Assembly: GCA_964020085.1 (NCBI GenBank)
Contig: OZ026607.1
Location: 1 to 64,000, forward strand
Direction: 5' to 3'
DNA from: Micromussa lordhowensis
Lineage: Eukaryota > Cnidaria > Anthozoa > Scleractinia > Lobophylliidae
DNA length: 64,000 nucleotides
Part shown: positions 30,991 through 42,118 of the stretch, piece by piece
Layout: each line of letters begins with the position of its first letter
Numbering within the stretch: the stretch's first letter is position 1
Made by a program: the position numbers and the translations under genes
Notes under the pieces: model-generated
Told to the model about the DNA's origin: nothing
What the model saw: the letters and a program-made list of their open reading frames with translations, nothing else
Databases searched by the model: none

Positions 30991-31104
30991 ATTATTACTA
31001 CACGGGGTATTCGCATTCGGTCACCCAGCCAAGTAAGAACCCCGCCGAACAGGGCTTAACTTCGTTGATCAGACGATACGCGATGCGGTCCTTGGGGTAT
31101 ATGG
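30991..31104 (-). pseudogene. 5S rRNA-like sequence, copy 3
   Basis: Type-A unit, with the same internal promoter-like boxes and T-run as copy 1. Its upstream flank on - (GAAAACTGCG) matches copies 1 and 5 but not 2, 4 and 6. Confidence 0.75.
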
Positions 31105-32520
31105 ATTTCACGCTCAACGCAGTTTTCAATTTCTAATGATCTCCTAAAGGATAACAAAGAAGGATAAAACAAATCTCGAAGCCTGTGCCTGGAATTGATA
31201 CCCCGTGCCTTAGTGAAAATCAGTTTTATATCTCATGTGTACATACAAAACCTTATATCAATGGAGCGATCATACTCACCCTACCCGCATGAGGCAATGG
31301 AAGGATATCACCACATCATGATTTTGGCCTCTCAAGCGGTTTGAAATGGCCGACATCTCGGCCAACTTTAGTTGAGCCTAGGAGATACTTCGCACCACCT
31401 CCAGAAACGTATTTCTAGGGATAATATTTTTCCGCCTATTGGTTCACTGAAATATAAGTCTTTCGTATTTATTTTCGGTTTTCACGAGGTACCAAATATC
31501 CCCGCCGAATCGGTAATGAGCGTGACCCAAATACAATGTTATACTGTTGATTGTTAAAATTGTCAAACCGCTCGACAAGATAATAGGCTGCACGTGTTTG
31601 TTGAAATTCCTATCTTAGTTTTGAACGAGCGAAGAAAATCAAGAAAACTTTAAGTGTTCCAAGAGACCATTGAAATCAGGAAAGAAGCAGTTATGTGATT
31701 TGATCTCTAGCGCCTTCTGTTGAAAGGACGATTATTTTAAAACTATATAGAAGCGTTTATTACAAGCGAAAACTTATGAGTTATAATTCTCGCCAGTTTC
31801 CTATTTTATAAGTCGATGTATACTTCGGAATTCGCATTTACTTAGCTTTCAAATGACATCTTAAACTGAGAAATCTGTGGAGTTGAAATGGAGAAAAACT
31901 TTTTAATATAGTCGGTTAGCATTGTGATTTTCAACGATAAATGAATTGTGTTGTAATTCGACCGCGGAACCTACAGTAAGATAGATGTCGTGATGTTTTC
32001 ACCGTTTGACGTATCGTAGCCTAAGTCGTTACGTACTGTGAAATCTACATTTATCTAGCTTTCAATTTGCGTATTTAACTTGCAACACTGTAGAAGTTGT
32101 GGTCAAGTCGGTAAGCACTGTGAATTTAAGTGATAAATGAACCATGTTTCAATTCGACCGTAGTAACTAGTGAAATGCGGCATGCCTTTTTTGTTGTTTA
32201 ACGTATTTTGGCCTTTAAATCGTTATCGAATATGGACTCTACACCACCTAGCCTTCAAATGGCGTATTTAACTTTGAAATCTCTAGAGATATACTGGCCA
32301 AACAAAAACTATCTAGATGACATGGTTCTCAATGTGAAGTTAATTGAGTTGTTGAACTTTGAACTTATCTTGATCATGCTGCAATTTGGCAGGCCAGAAA
32401 CACGGCAAGAGTTATATGAAAAAATAACTGATGAATGGAAGGAAAGACATCACACAGAACTAAGAGATCTATAGTCTTTGATATCGATCTGGAAAGGGAA
32501 AAAGGAAAAGGAAAAAAGAA

Positions 32521-32634
32521 ATTATTACTACACGGGGTATTCGCATTCGGTCACCCAGCCAAGTAAGAACCCCGCCGAACAGGGCTTAACTTCGTTGATC
32601 AGACGATACGCGGTGCGGTCCTTGGGGTATATGG
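32521..32634 (-). pseudogene. 5S rRNA-like sequence, copy 4
   Basis: Type-B unit. One change (GCGGTGCGG in place of GCGATGCGG on +) lies in the 5' part; boxes A and C are unchanged. Confidence 0.75.
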
Positions 32635-34061
32635 ATTACACGCTCTACATAGTTTTTTTTTATTTCTAGGATCTCCTAAAGGATAACAAAGAGGGATAAA
32701 ACAAATCTCGAAGCCTGTGCCTGGAATTGATACCCCCGTGCCTTAGCAAAAATCAGTTTTATATCTCAGGTGTACATACAAAACCTTATATCAATGGAGC
32801 GATCATACTCTCCCTACCCGCATGAGGCAATGGAAGGATATCACCACATCATGATTTTGGCCTCTCAAGCGGTTTGAAATGGCCGACATCTCGGCCAACT
32901 TTAGTTGAGCCTAGGAGATACTTCGCACCACCTCCAGAAACGTATTTCTAGGGATAATATTTTTCCGCCTATTGGTTCACTGAAATATAAGTCTTTCGTA
33001 TTTATTTTCGGTTTTCACGAGGTACCAAATATCCCCGCCGAATCGGTAATGAGCGTGACCCAAATACAATGTTATACTGTTGATTGTTAAAATTGTCAAA
33101 CCGCTCGACAAGATAATAGGCTGCACGTGTTTGTTGAAATTCCTATCTTAGTTTTGAACGAGCGAAGAAAATCAAGAAAACTTTAAGCGTTCCAAGAGAC
33201 CATTGAAATCAGGAAAGAAGCAGTTATGTGATTTGATCTCTAGCGCCTTCTGTTGAAAGGACGATTATTTTAAAACTATATAGAAGCGTTTATTACAAGC
33301 GAAAACTTATGAGTTATAATTCTCGCCAGTTTCCTATTTTATAAGTCGATGTATACTTCGGAATTCGCATTTACTTAGCTTTCAAATGACATCTTAAACT
33401 GAGAAATCTGTGGAGTTTAAATGGAGAAAAACTTTTTAATATAGTCGGTTAGCATTGTGATTTTCAACGATAAATGAATTGTGTTGTAATTCGCCCGCGG
33501 AACCTACAGTAAGATAGATGTCGTGATGTTTTCACCGTTTGACGTATCGTAGCCTATAAGTCGTTACGTACTGCGAAATCTACATTTATCTAGCTTTCAA
33601 TTTGCGTATTTAACTTACAACACTGTAGAAGTTGTGGTCAAGTCGGTAAGCACTGTGAATTTAAGTGATAAATGAACCATGTTTCAATTCGACCGTAGTA
33701 ACTAGTGAAATGCGGCATGCCTTTTTTGTTGTTTAACGTATTTTGGCCTTTAAATCGTTATCGAATATGGACTCTACACCACCTAGCCTTCAAATGGCGT
33801 ATTTAACTTTGAAATCTCTAGAGATATACTGGCCAAACAAAAACTATCTAGATGACATGGTTCTCAATGTGAAGTTAATCGAGTTGTTGAACTTTGAACT
33901 TATCTTGATCATGCTGCAATTTGGCAGGCCAGAAACACGGCAAGAGTTATATGAAAAAATAACTGATGAATAGAAGGAAAGACATCACACAGAACTAAGA
34001 GATCTATAGTCTTTGATATCGATCTGGAAAGGGAAAGGGAAAAAGGAAAAGGAAAAAAGAA

Positions 34062-34175
34062 ATTATTACTACACGGGGTATTCGCATTCGGTCACCCAGC
34101 CAAGTAAGAACCCCGCCGAACAGGGCTTAACTTCGTTGATCAGACGATACGCGATGCGGTCCTTGGGGTATATGG
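34062..34175 (-). pseudogene. 5S rRNA-like sequence, copy 5
   Basis: Type-A unit, matching copies 1 and 3 in the 5S-like part and in the flank. Confidence 0.75.
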
Positions 34176-35599
34176 ATTTCACGCTCAACGCAGTTTTCAA
34201 TTTCTAATGATCTCCTAAAGGATAACAAAGAAGGATAAAACAAATCTCGAAGCCTGTGCCTGGAATTGATACCCCGTGCCTTAGTGAAAATCAGTTTTAT
34301 ATCTCATGTGTACATACAAAACCTTATATCAATGGAGCGATCATACTCACCCTACCCGCATGAGGCAATGGAAGGATATCACCACATCATGATTTTGGCC
34401 TCTCAAGCGGTTTGAAATGGCCGACATCTCGGCCAACTTTAGTTGAGCCTAGGAGATACTTCGCACCACCTCCAGAAACGTATTTCTAGGGATAATATTT
34501 TTCCGCCTATTGGTTCACTGAAATATAAGTCTTTCGTATTTATTTTCGGTTTTCACGAGGTACCAAATATCCCCGCCGAATCGGTAATGAGCGTGACCCA
34601 AATACAATGTTATACTGTTGATTGTTAAAATTGTCAAACCGCTCGACAAGATAATAGGCTGCACGTGTTTGTTGAAATTCCTATCTTAGTTTTGAACGAG
34701 CGAAGAAAATCAAGAAAACTTTAAGCGTTCCAAGAGACCATTGAAATCAGGAAAGAAGCAGTTATGTGATTTGATCTCTAGCGCCTTCTGTTGAAAGGAC
34801 GATTATTTTAAAACTATATAGAAGCGTTTATTACAAGCGAAAACTTATGAGTTATAATTCTCGCCAGTTTCCTATTTTATAAGTCGATGTATACTTCGGA
34901 ATTCGCATTTACTTAGCTTTCAAATGACATCTTAAACTGAGAAATCTGTGGAGTTGAAATGGAGAAAAACTTTTTAATATAGTCGGTTAGCATTGTGATT
35001 TTCAACGATAAATGAATTGTGTTGTAATTCGACCGCGGAACCTACAGTAAGATAGATGTCGTGATGTTTTCACCGTTTGACGTATCGTAGCCTATAAGTC
35101 GTTACGTACTGCGAAATCTACATTTATCTAGCTTTCAATTTGCGTATTTAACTTACAACACTGTAGAAGTTGTGGTCAAGTCGGTAAGCACTGTGAATTT
35201 AAGTGATAAATGAACCATGTTTCAATTCGACCGTAGTAACTAGTGAAATGCGGCATGCCTTTTTTGTTGTTTAACGTATTTTGGCCTTTAAATCGTTATC
35301 GAATATGGACTCTACACCACCTAGCCTTCAAATGGCGTATTTAACTTTGAAATCTCTAGAGATATACTGGCCAAACAAAAACTATCTAGATGACATGGTT
35401 CTCAATGTGAAGTTAATCGAGTTGTTGAACTTTGAATTTATCTTGATCATGCTGCAATTTGGCAGGCCAGAAACACGGCAAGAGTTATATGAAAAAATAA
35501 CTGATGAATGGAAGGAAAGACATCACACAGAACTAAGAGATCTATAGTCTTTGATATCGATCTGGAAAGGGAAAGGGAAAAAGGAAAAGGAAAAAAGAA

Positions 35600-35713
35600 A
35601 TTATTACTACACGGGGTATTCGCATTCGGTCACCCAGCCAAGTAAGAACCCCGCCGAACAGGGCTTAACTTCGTTGATCAGACGATACGCGATGGGGTCC
35701 TTGGGGTATATGG
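35600..35713 (-). pseudogene. 5S rRNA-like sequence, copy 6
   Basis: Type-B unit with one change (GATGGGGTCC for GATGCGGTCC on +) near the 5' end of the RNA-like strand. Boxes A and C are unchanged. Confidence 0.75.
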
Positions 35714-37172
35714 ATTTCACGCTCAACATAGTTTTTTTTTTATTTCTAGGATCTCCTAAAGGATAACAAAGAAGGGTAAAACAAATCTCGAAGCCTGTGC
35801 CTGGAATTGATACCCCGTGCCTTAGCAAAAATCAGTTTTATATCTCATTAAAGATTTGTTCATACAAAACCTTACATCGATGGAGTGATCACACTCTCCC
35901 TACGCGCATGTGGCAATGGAAGGATATCACCACATGTTCATTTTGCCTCTCAAGCGGTCTAAAATGGCCTAAATCTCGGGCAAGTTTAGTTTAGCCTTGG
36001 AGATACTTTGCACCTTATCCAGAAACTTACCTTTACCGATAATATTTGTCTGTCTATTAGTTTACTGAAATATAAGTCTTTCGTTTTCAGTTTCGGTTTT
36101 CACGAAGTACCAAGTATTATCGTCGAATCGTTTATGAGCGTGACCCAAATGCAATGTGATACTGTTGATTGTTAAAAAATTGTCAAACCGCTCAACAAGA
36201 TAATAGGCTGCAAGTGTTTGTTGAATTTCCTATGTTAGTTTTGAACGAACGAAGACAATTTACGAAAACTTTAAGCGTTCCAAGAGATCATTGAAATCAG
36301 GAAAGAAGCAGTTATGTTTTGATTTCTAGCGCCTTCTCTTGAAAGGACGAAGTTTTCTAAAACTGTAATAAAGCATTTATTACAAGCGAAAACTTATGAG
36401 TTATAATTCTCGCCAGTTTCCTATTTTATAAGTCGATGCATACTTCGGATTTCGCATTTACTTAGCTTTCAAATGACATCTTAAACTGAGAAATCTGTGG
36501 AGTTGAAATGGAGAAAATTTTTTTCTATAGTCGGTTAGCATTGTGACTTTCAACGATAAATGAATTGTGTTGCAATTCGACCGCGGAACCTACAATAAGA
36601 TATGGCGTGATGTTTTCACCGCCTATTAGTCGTTACGTACTGCGAAATCTATATTTATCTAGCTTTCAATTTGCGTATTTAACTTAGAGAACTGTAGAGT
36701 TGTAGTCGATAAAAGATAATCACTTAAGTCGATTAGCATGGTGAACTCCAATGATAAATAAATCGTATTTCAATTCGAGCGCGGCAACTACAGTGAAATA
36801 CGGCATGATGTTTTGGGTGTTTAACGTATTGTAGCCTCTAGATCGTGACATACTGCAAAATCTACATTTATCTAACTTTCAAATGGCGGATAAATGAACC
36901 GTGTTTCAATTCGACCGTGGTAACTAGTGAAATGCGGCATGACTTTTTTTGTTGTTCAACGTATTTTGGCCTCTAAATCGTTATCGAGTGCGGACTCTAC
37001 ACTCAGCTAGCTTTCAAATGGTGTTTTTAACTTCTCTAGAGAGATACTGGTGAAACAAAAACTATCTATATGACATGGTTACCAATATGAAGTTTATCGT
37101 GTTGTTGACGGTCTTTGATATCCATTATCCATCTGGAAAGGGCAAGGGAAAAAAGAAAAGGAAAAAAAACAA

Positions 37173-37282
37173 ATCATTACTACACGGGGTATTCGCATTT
37201 GGTCACCCAGCTAAGTAGGAGCCCCGCCGAACAGGGCTTAACTTCGTTGATCAGACGATACGCGATGCAGTTCTCGCGATAT
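37173..37282 (-). pseudogene. 5S rRNA-like sequence, copy 7 (diverged)
   Basis: Lies in the last, diverged unit. The box C region still reads TACTTAGCTGGGTGACC, with one change from the other copies (TACTTGGC), while the 5' part has several changes. It may represent an older state of the family. Confidence 0.7.
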
Positions 37283-37556
37283 AGTGATTCCAAGGTTAAC
37301 ATATAGTTTTTTTTATTTCTAAGATCTCCTAAATTATACCAAAGAAGGAAAAAACAAATCTCGAAGCCTGCGCTTGGAATTCATACCCAATGCTAAACGA
37401 AAAATCAATTTTATATCTCATCAATGCAAAGATATGTCCATACAAAACCTTGTATCGATGGAGCGATCACACTCTCCTTACCCGCATGAGGCAACGGATG
37501 GACATCACCACATCATGATTTGGGCCTCTAAAGAGGTCTAAAATGGCCGACATCTC

Positions 37557-38915
37557 GGACGTTACGTTCGTGTCACCTTCAAGTCCTTTGAAGCCCGCCA
37601 AGCTGCTCTACAAGCCGGTATCTCCATAGATTCTCACGATCTAACCTTGATTGAAGCTGATCCTGTTTCTGTTGAAGTTTCTATTGAACATTTACCAGTT
37701 GAAGTTCCCGATGATGACCTCCGCGAAGCTCTAAGCCCTTACAGCACTATCCATGATGTTCGTCTACAAAATTATGCCGACTCCGATATCCTCAACGGTA
37801 CACGTATTCTAACGATGTCCCTGTCCTCTGATATTCCTGTGAATCTTCGCGTTCTACGGTACCCCTGCCGCGTCTTGTACCGCGGTCAGCCTCGCCCTTG
37901 TCCTATTTGCCGTGCTGATGGTCACCGTGCCTACTCGTGTCCCCTACGGGGTAAATGCCGTCTGTGCCATAAACCTGGACATATTGCCCGGAATTGTACG
38001 TCTGGTCGACTTGATATTGTTGACGACGCTAATGATGATGATAATGATGATGATAATGATGACGTTGATGATGATAATGTTGATGATGACAATGATGACG
38101 AGAACGTTGATGATGATAATGATGATGATAATGATGACGAGAACGTTGAGGATGATAATGATGATGATGACAATGACGACGATGATGATGAAGGATATGA
38201 GAGACATAAAGAGACTGTGGAAGCGGCCTCGGCCGTCACACTTCCACCGGAACCCGAACCACCGAGCCTTCCTGAGCCGCTGCCTGAATCGCCGAACGTT
38301 ACTGATTCGCCTTCGAGCAATGCGAGCATGAGGGCCAAACGTAGAATTGCTAGTTGTATTGCCACGTCTGATTTTAAATGGATTAAGCGCCTGCCTGAGG
38401 ACTTTGAACAGTCCTTGTTGGACTCCGGCCACACTTCAGACACTCACGTAGTCCAGGAGACTTATCGCTCCTCGGATAATAAGAACTTTTACCTTTATTA
38501 TGTTTTTGATTTTGGAGTAAATACTTTCCGGATTTTAAAAGACCATCGTACTTTTGAAGATATACGTTTTAATTCGTACCGTTTTAATGGGGCTCCAAGA
38601 TTAACTTGTGCTCCTTTTCCTGGGGCTAAAGCAGTTTCCGGACCCGCGCTATCTTCCGATATAGCACCTTCGAAGTTTCCGATTAAGTAATTAATTCTCC
38701 GTATTATTGTTTTTCAGAGTAGTAATTTCGTTACCATGAGGATGTGTATTCCAGATAAAGTAATCAAGTGTAATAATTTCGGATGTTTATTTAGGATAAG
38801 GTTTTCCGTGTTGATTGGATTTAGTGTATAATTTGTGAGTTACCATATGGTTGGTTGTAAATAGTTTGACTTATTGGAATAAAGTGATTTTATTCTTTAA
38901 AAAAAAAAAAAAAAA
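37557..38915 (+). pseudogene. 5'-truncated retrotransposon ORF1 (gag-like) with poly(A) tail
   Basis: The frame is open from the junction with the 1.54-kb array to a stop at 38,688-38,690, about 377 codons, with no start codon of its own. Counting from a TTG at 37,647, residues 10-70 resemble the RRM-like region of LINE ORF1 proteins. Two zinc knuckles follow: C85-x2-C88-x4-H93-x4-C98 and C104-x2-C107-x4-H112-x4-C117. Residues about 125-190 are an Asp/Asn-rich tract made of GATGAT/AAT codons, then come a Pro/Glu/Ser region and a folded-looking tail. AATAAA at about 38,879 precedes a 16-A run ending at 38,915. This is an RNA-derived, 5'-truncated insertion of a nucleic-acid-binding ORF1 or a gag-like gene. 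No ORF2 follows it, which is odd for a LINE, and no target-site duplication was found. Confidence 0.75.
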
Positions 38916-39137
38916 TGAGAAGTGCACATTCCAACGGGTATCGGTAAGGTGGGTAGGAAGTGAAAATGTAACCGGCTTTAAAGGAATTTTAAGCATTTCA
39001 GTGACTAAACTAGTAACTAGCTTTCCCGGAACACCCGCGCTATATATGTAAAGAACTATTCTAAGTTCATTGACAACCATTAGTTTTTGGTAAAGTTTTT
39101 AATTTAAACCTCTTACTTGTTTTTTTTTTGCTCAGCA
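38916..39137. other. Unique sequence, nothing recognised
   Basis: AT-rich spacer between the poly(A) tail and the MITE. No frame, RNA or repeat is recognised. Confidence 0.4.
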
Positions 39138-39515
39138 TTAAAGGAGCACTGTCACCGGGATTTTGAGCTTTTGTTGGTTCAATTCTGCCAAAATTACTGC
39201 CTTTTACCTGTATCGTTCAAAAATGCTCCTACAGAACCAGCAAGATGAATTCCAATGAAATTTTAGCAGGAAGAGCTAACCATAATAATTTTTGGATGAT
39301 TTTTCGATGGATAGCTTGAAATTTTGAAAAACTGTGCATTTTTTTTCAAAGTGCAATCCATTTCCATCCTCACCATCTTAGACAGAATATTTAAGTTTAT
39401 ATTGTCAATGCACTTTTACAGTCTTTGGCAACAAAACTAGACCATTATTTTAAGGTTTCCACTGATGCATTGGCATTTAAAGTGATGGTACAATAGCGTG
39501 ACACTGTCCCTTTAA
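39138..39515. mobile_element. TTAA-flanked MITE, 378 bp including target sites
   Basis: TTAA (39,138-39,141) precedes AGGAGCACTGTCAC. The other end is GTGACACTGTCCCT followed by TTAA (39,512-39,515). The 14-bp termini are inverted repeats with three mismatches. The interior is AT-rich and non-coding. The TTAA target duplication is typical of piggyBac and Kolobok superfamilies, so this is a non-autonomous relative of one of them. Confidence 0.8.
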
Positions 39516-40332
39516 AATTCTTGTTATTCTTTCTGTATTCTTGTTTTCACCGGCGCTACCGAAGCAGACATGAATTTAACTAAGGAGCATGTTGTCGCAT
39601 AAACCACAAAATAAACCACACTTAGACACTGGAGAACGGCTGTAAACAATATGAACGAACTGAAGGTCTACAAACAAATGAGTTTGGGCTGCGCGTAAAG
39701 GTGTAAATCACGCAATCTCCTTCCAAAAAGAACACCGAAGCTTGGTACGTGTTAGAAGCATGCTGAATACATTTAAAGATTTATCTGACATATTTACTTT
39801 TTAAACGAAATCGCGAAATAGATTTATTTGACAAAGAGGTACCTGCCTTCTGTGCATTAAGTCAATCTATAAAGAATGCTTGCAAACTCAATGTCCAGGG
39901 CAATAATTTTGTAAAATATGGTTTCATAGTCTTTGATCGTGCAATCTCCAGCCCGCACTTTGTATTTTTACGCTATTTACTTACCTTGAATACTCGTAAT
40001 AGAGTGTTTACTGAAACAAAGACTCTGCTTGTAGTACCTGAGGGGAGAGCTCTATAAATGTAATCATGGCGATCGAATGGTAAATTCCAGAATTAGACAA
40101 TTTTATGTTAGTGAATCTTGACCACAACATCGTACTGACGTATTGAGTGAAAAAATATGTGCAGATATGCTGGAGAGAACAAGTTATCAAAATCAAAATA
40201 TTTAAAACATGCACGGATCATGTTGCAATTTGATGATAATTTTAGTGACAAAGGCATGATGTTTCGGCCGTTTAACGCATCGTGGCCTCTAAGTCGTCGC
40301 ATACTGCGGAAACTGACGTATCGTAGCCTACT
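39516..40332. other. AT-rich DNA ending in a decayed 1.54-kb-repeat fragment
   Basis: No gene is recognised. From about 40,236 to 40,330, words such as GGCATGATGTTTCGGCCGTTTAACGCATCGTGGCCTCT-like sequence, in short pieces, match the sub-repeat of the 1.54-kb array, so the array once extended this far or left a fragment here. The rest is featureless. Confidence 0.5.
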
Positions 40333-41545
40333 ACAACAACAACAACAACAACAACAACATTTATTTATACCAAAAGAAAACTAAGATAAAAGTAATACAT
40401 AAGGTATGAAACATGTAAGTAAGGTATTAGCTGCCTATAATAACCTTAATGGCTAAGAAGATTAGGCAGCTATCTATAAAATACAGTAGAGAAAAGAATA
40501 ACGGTCATGAAAATATAAGTTAATATAAATTACATCAAAAGTAACCTAAGAATAGAAATACAAATAAATATTGACAATAAAATTACAAGGTAACATTACA
40601 CCAGCGCAACACATAATTACAACAATAATTACAACACAAGAATAGTGACAAGCAATATAAAGCTATTTACAATGTATTCATGGACTAAGTATTGGGAGGA
40701 AAAAATAAATAAATAAATAATGTATATCAATAAGACTGTATGATTTCCTTTTTAAGGTTTTCCTAAAAGCTAATCCGTGGAGAGATTTTGTTTCTTCACT
40801 TAATGAGTTCCAAATTTTTGCACCTAGAAATTTAATACTGAGTTTCCCATAATTTGTCCTTATTTGAGGAAGAGCAAAGGAAGACCTGGAAGCAAGTCTT
40901 GTATTGTACTTGTGACGTTTATTGACAGCTTTGAAATAGTTTGAGAAGGCTGGTGGCAAAGTGCCAGAATGGAAATCATACATAAATATTGCATTATGTA
41001 GGAAGATAATGTCCTCGAATTTAATTATTTCAAGAGCCTTGAAAAGTGGGATAGAGTGATCATTGTAGTTAGAAAAAGTAATTATTTGTAGGACTCTTTT
41101 TTGTAAAGTGATAATTGGGGTTAAAGTTGATTTGTAGGTGTTCCCCCAGGCAGTAATTCCATAGATCAAAAATGGATATATAAGAGAGTAGTAAAGGTTT
41201 GTAAGAGTTTTAAGATTGACCTAGTGACGAATTTTAGATAGAATGCCAATATTTCTTTTAATTCTCTTTGAGATATAGCATACCTGAGATTTCCAATTTA
41301 AATGTGAGTCTATCATTATACCTAAATATTTAATAGAATTTTCATGCATTAGTGTTTGATTGTTTATTTTCAGATTAATCGGATAATTAAATGATTTTTG
41401 AGGTGGGCGAAAAATAACATAGTTAGACTTTTCAATATTAAGAGAAAGTTTGTTGGCACAAAGTCAGCTGAATACTTCTTGTAGTTCATTGTTTACAGTT
41501 GTTTCTAATTCTGATAAACTCTTGTGAGCATAGAAAAGATTAATT
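40333..41545 (-). pseudogene. LINE 3' end: reverse transcriptase C-terminus, broken
   Basis: On the - strand, about 287 codons encode the C-terminal (thumb and connector) part of a non-LTR reverse transcriptase. Recognisable stretches include KLSLNIEKSNYVIF, IKYLGIMIDSHLNWK and YSLIYPFLIYGITAWGN. Two in-frame stops interrupt it at 41,464-41,466 (TGA) and 41,221-41,223 (TAG). The frame then runs on to 40,678. About 340 bp of 3' UTR follow, ending in a microsatellite that reads (CAA)n on + (40,334-40,359), as in CR1/L2/RTE-type tails. The 5' end is truncated at the first unit of the 207-bp satellite. The catalytic palm motifs are missing. It is dead as an enzyme. Confidence 0.8.
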
Positions 41546-42118
41546 AGGAGATCATGGCACCTGCGCCAGGGTGTTTATTGTGGCCTACTTTTTGGAGGAG
41601 TTTCCCTTAGTCGCAACTTTGCAAAATCTCAGAAAATGCGCGATGGGGGGTGCCCTTGCCAAATTTGCCATAGCTCGGCTTTAAGGGCACTTTGGGAGCC
41701 GCGGTTTGCAGCAAAATGTTGTGCTATGTTTGCACTTGAAGTGCATTCTAATTAGGATATAATGGTTTTTCCGCCAGGATGTTTTTTGTGGGCTACTTTT
41801 TGGAGGAGTTTCCCTTGGCCGCAACTTTGCAAAATCTCAGAAAATGCGCGAGGAAAGTTGCCTTGTCAAATTTGCCATAGCTCGGGTTTACGGGCGCTTT
41901 GGGAGCCGTGGTTTGCAGCAAAATGTTGTCCTATGTTTGCACTTCAAGTGCAGACTAATTAGGAGATGATGGCATTTGCGCCAGGGTGTTTTTGTGGCCT
42001 ACTTTTTGGATAACTTTCCCCTGGTCGCAACCTTGCAAAATCTCAGAAAATGCGCGATGAGGGTGTCCTTGCCAAATTTGCCATAGCTCGGCTTTACGGG
42101 CACTTTGGGAGCCGCGGT
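41546..42118. repeat. 207-bp satellite, proximal diverged block (about 2.8 units)
   Basis: Units carry the words GCGCCAGGGTGTTT, CAAAATCTCAGAAAATGCGC and TTTGCCATAGCTCGGC, and differ at many positions from the bulk of the array further right. The block is cut off within GAGCCGCGGT by the LINE fragment. Confidence 0.85.

Larger units (their letters stand above)
26935..37559. repeat. 1.54-kb tandem array, about seven units
   Basis: The first (26,935 to about 28,030) and last (about 35,830-37,559) stretches are diverged, while five central units repeat at 1,533-1,541 bp. Within a unit there are about three related sub-repeats of roughly 190 bp, marked by words like GCGGCATGATGTTTTG, TTTAACGTATTTTGGCCTCT and CTAGCTTTCAAATGGCGTAT. 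Each unit carries one 5S-like sequence on the - strand. Short frames recur, for instance 61 codons at 28,293 and 76-88 codons at 29,131, but their stops vary between units (TAG or TGG at one codon), so they are not maintained as genes. The array stops abruptly at 37,559, where the retrotransposon ORF1 begins. Confidence 0.9.

Noticed and set aside
29131..35547. Recurrent 61-88 codon frames in the 1.54-kb units as a conserved small gene
   Set aside because: Units differ by TAG versus TGG at the same codon and the frames overlap sub-repeats; they look like passengers of the satellite.
38300..38690. LINE ORF2 following the zinc-knuckle ORF1
   Set aside because: The frame ends at 38,690 and is followed within about 210 bp by AATAAA and the poly(A) tail; no endonuclease or reverse transcriptase motifs occur in between.
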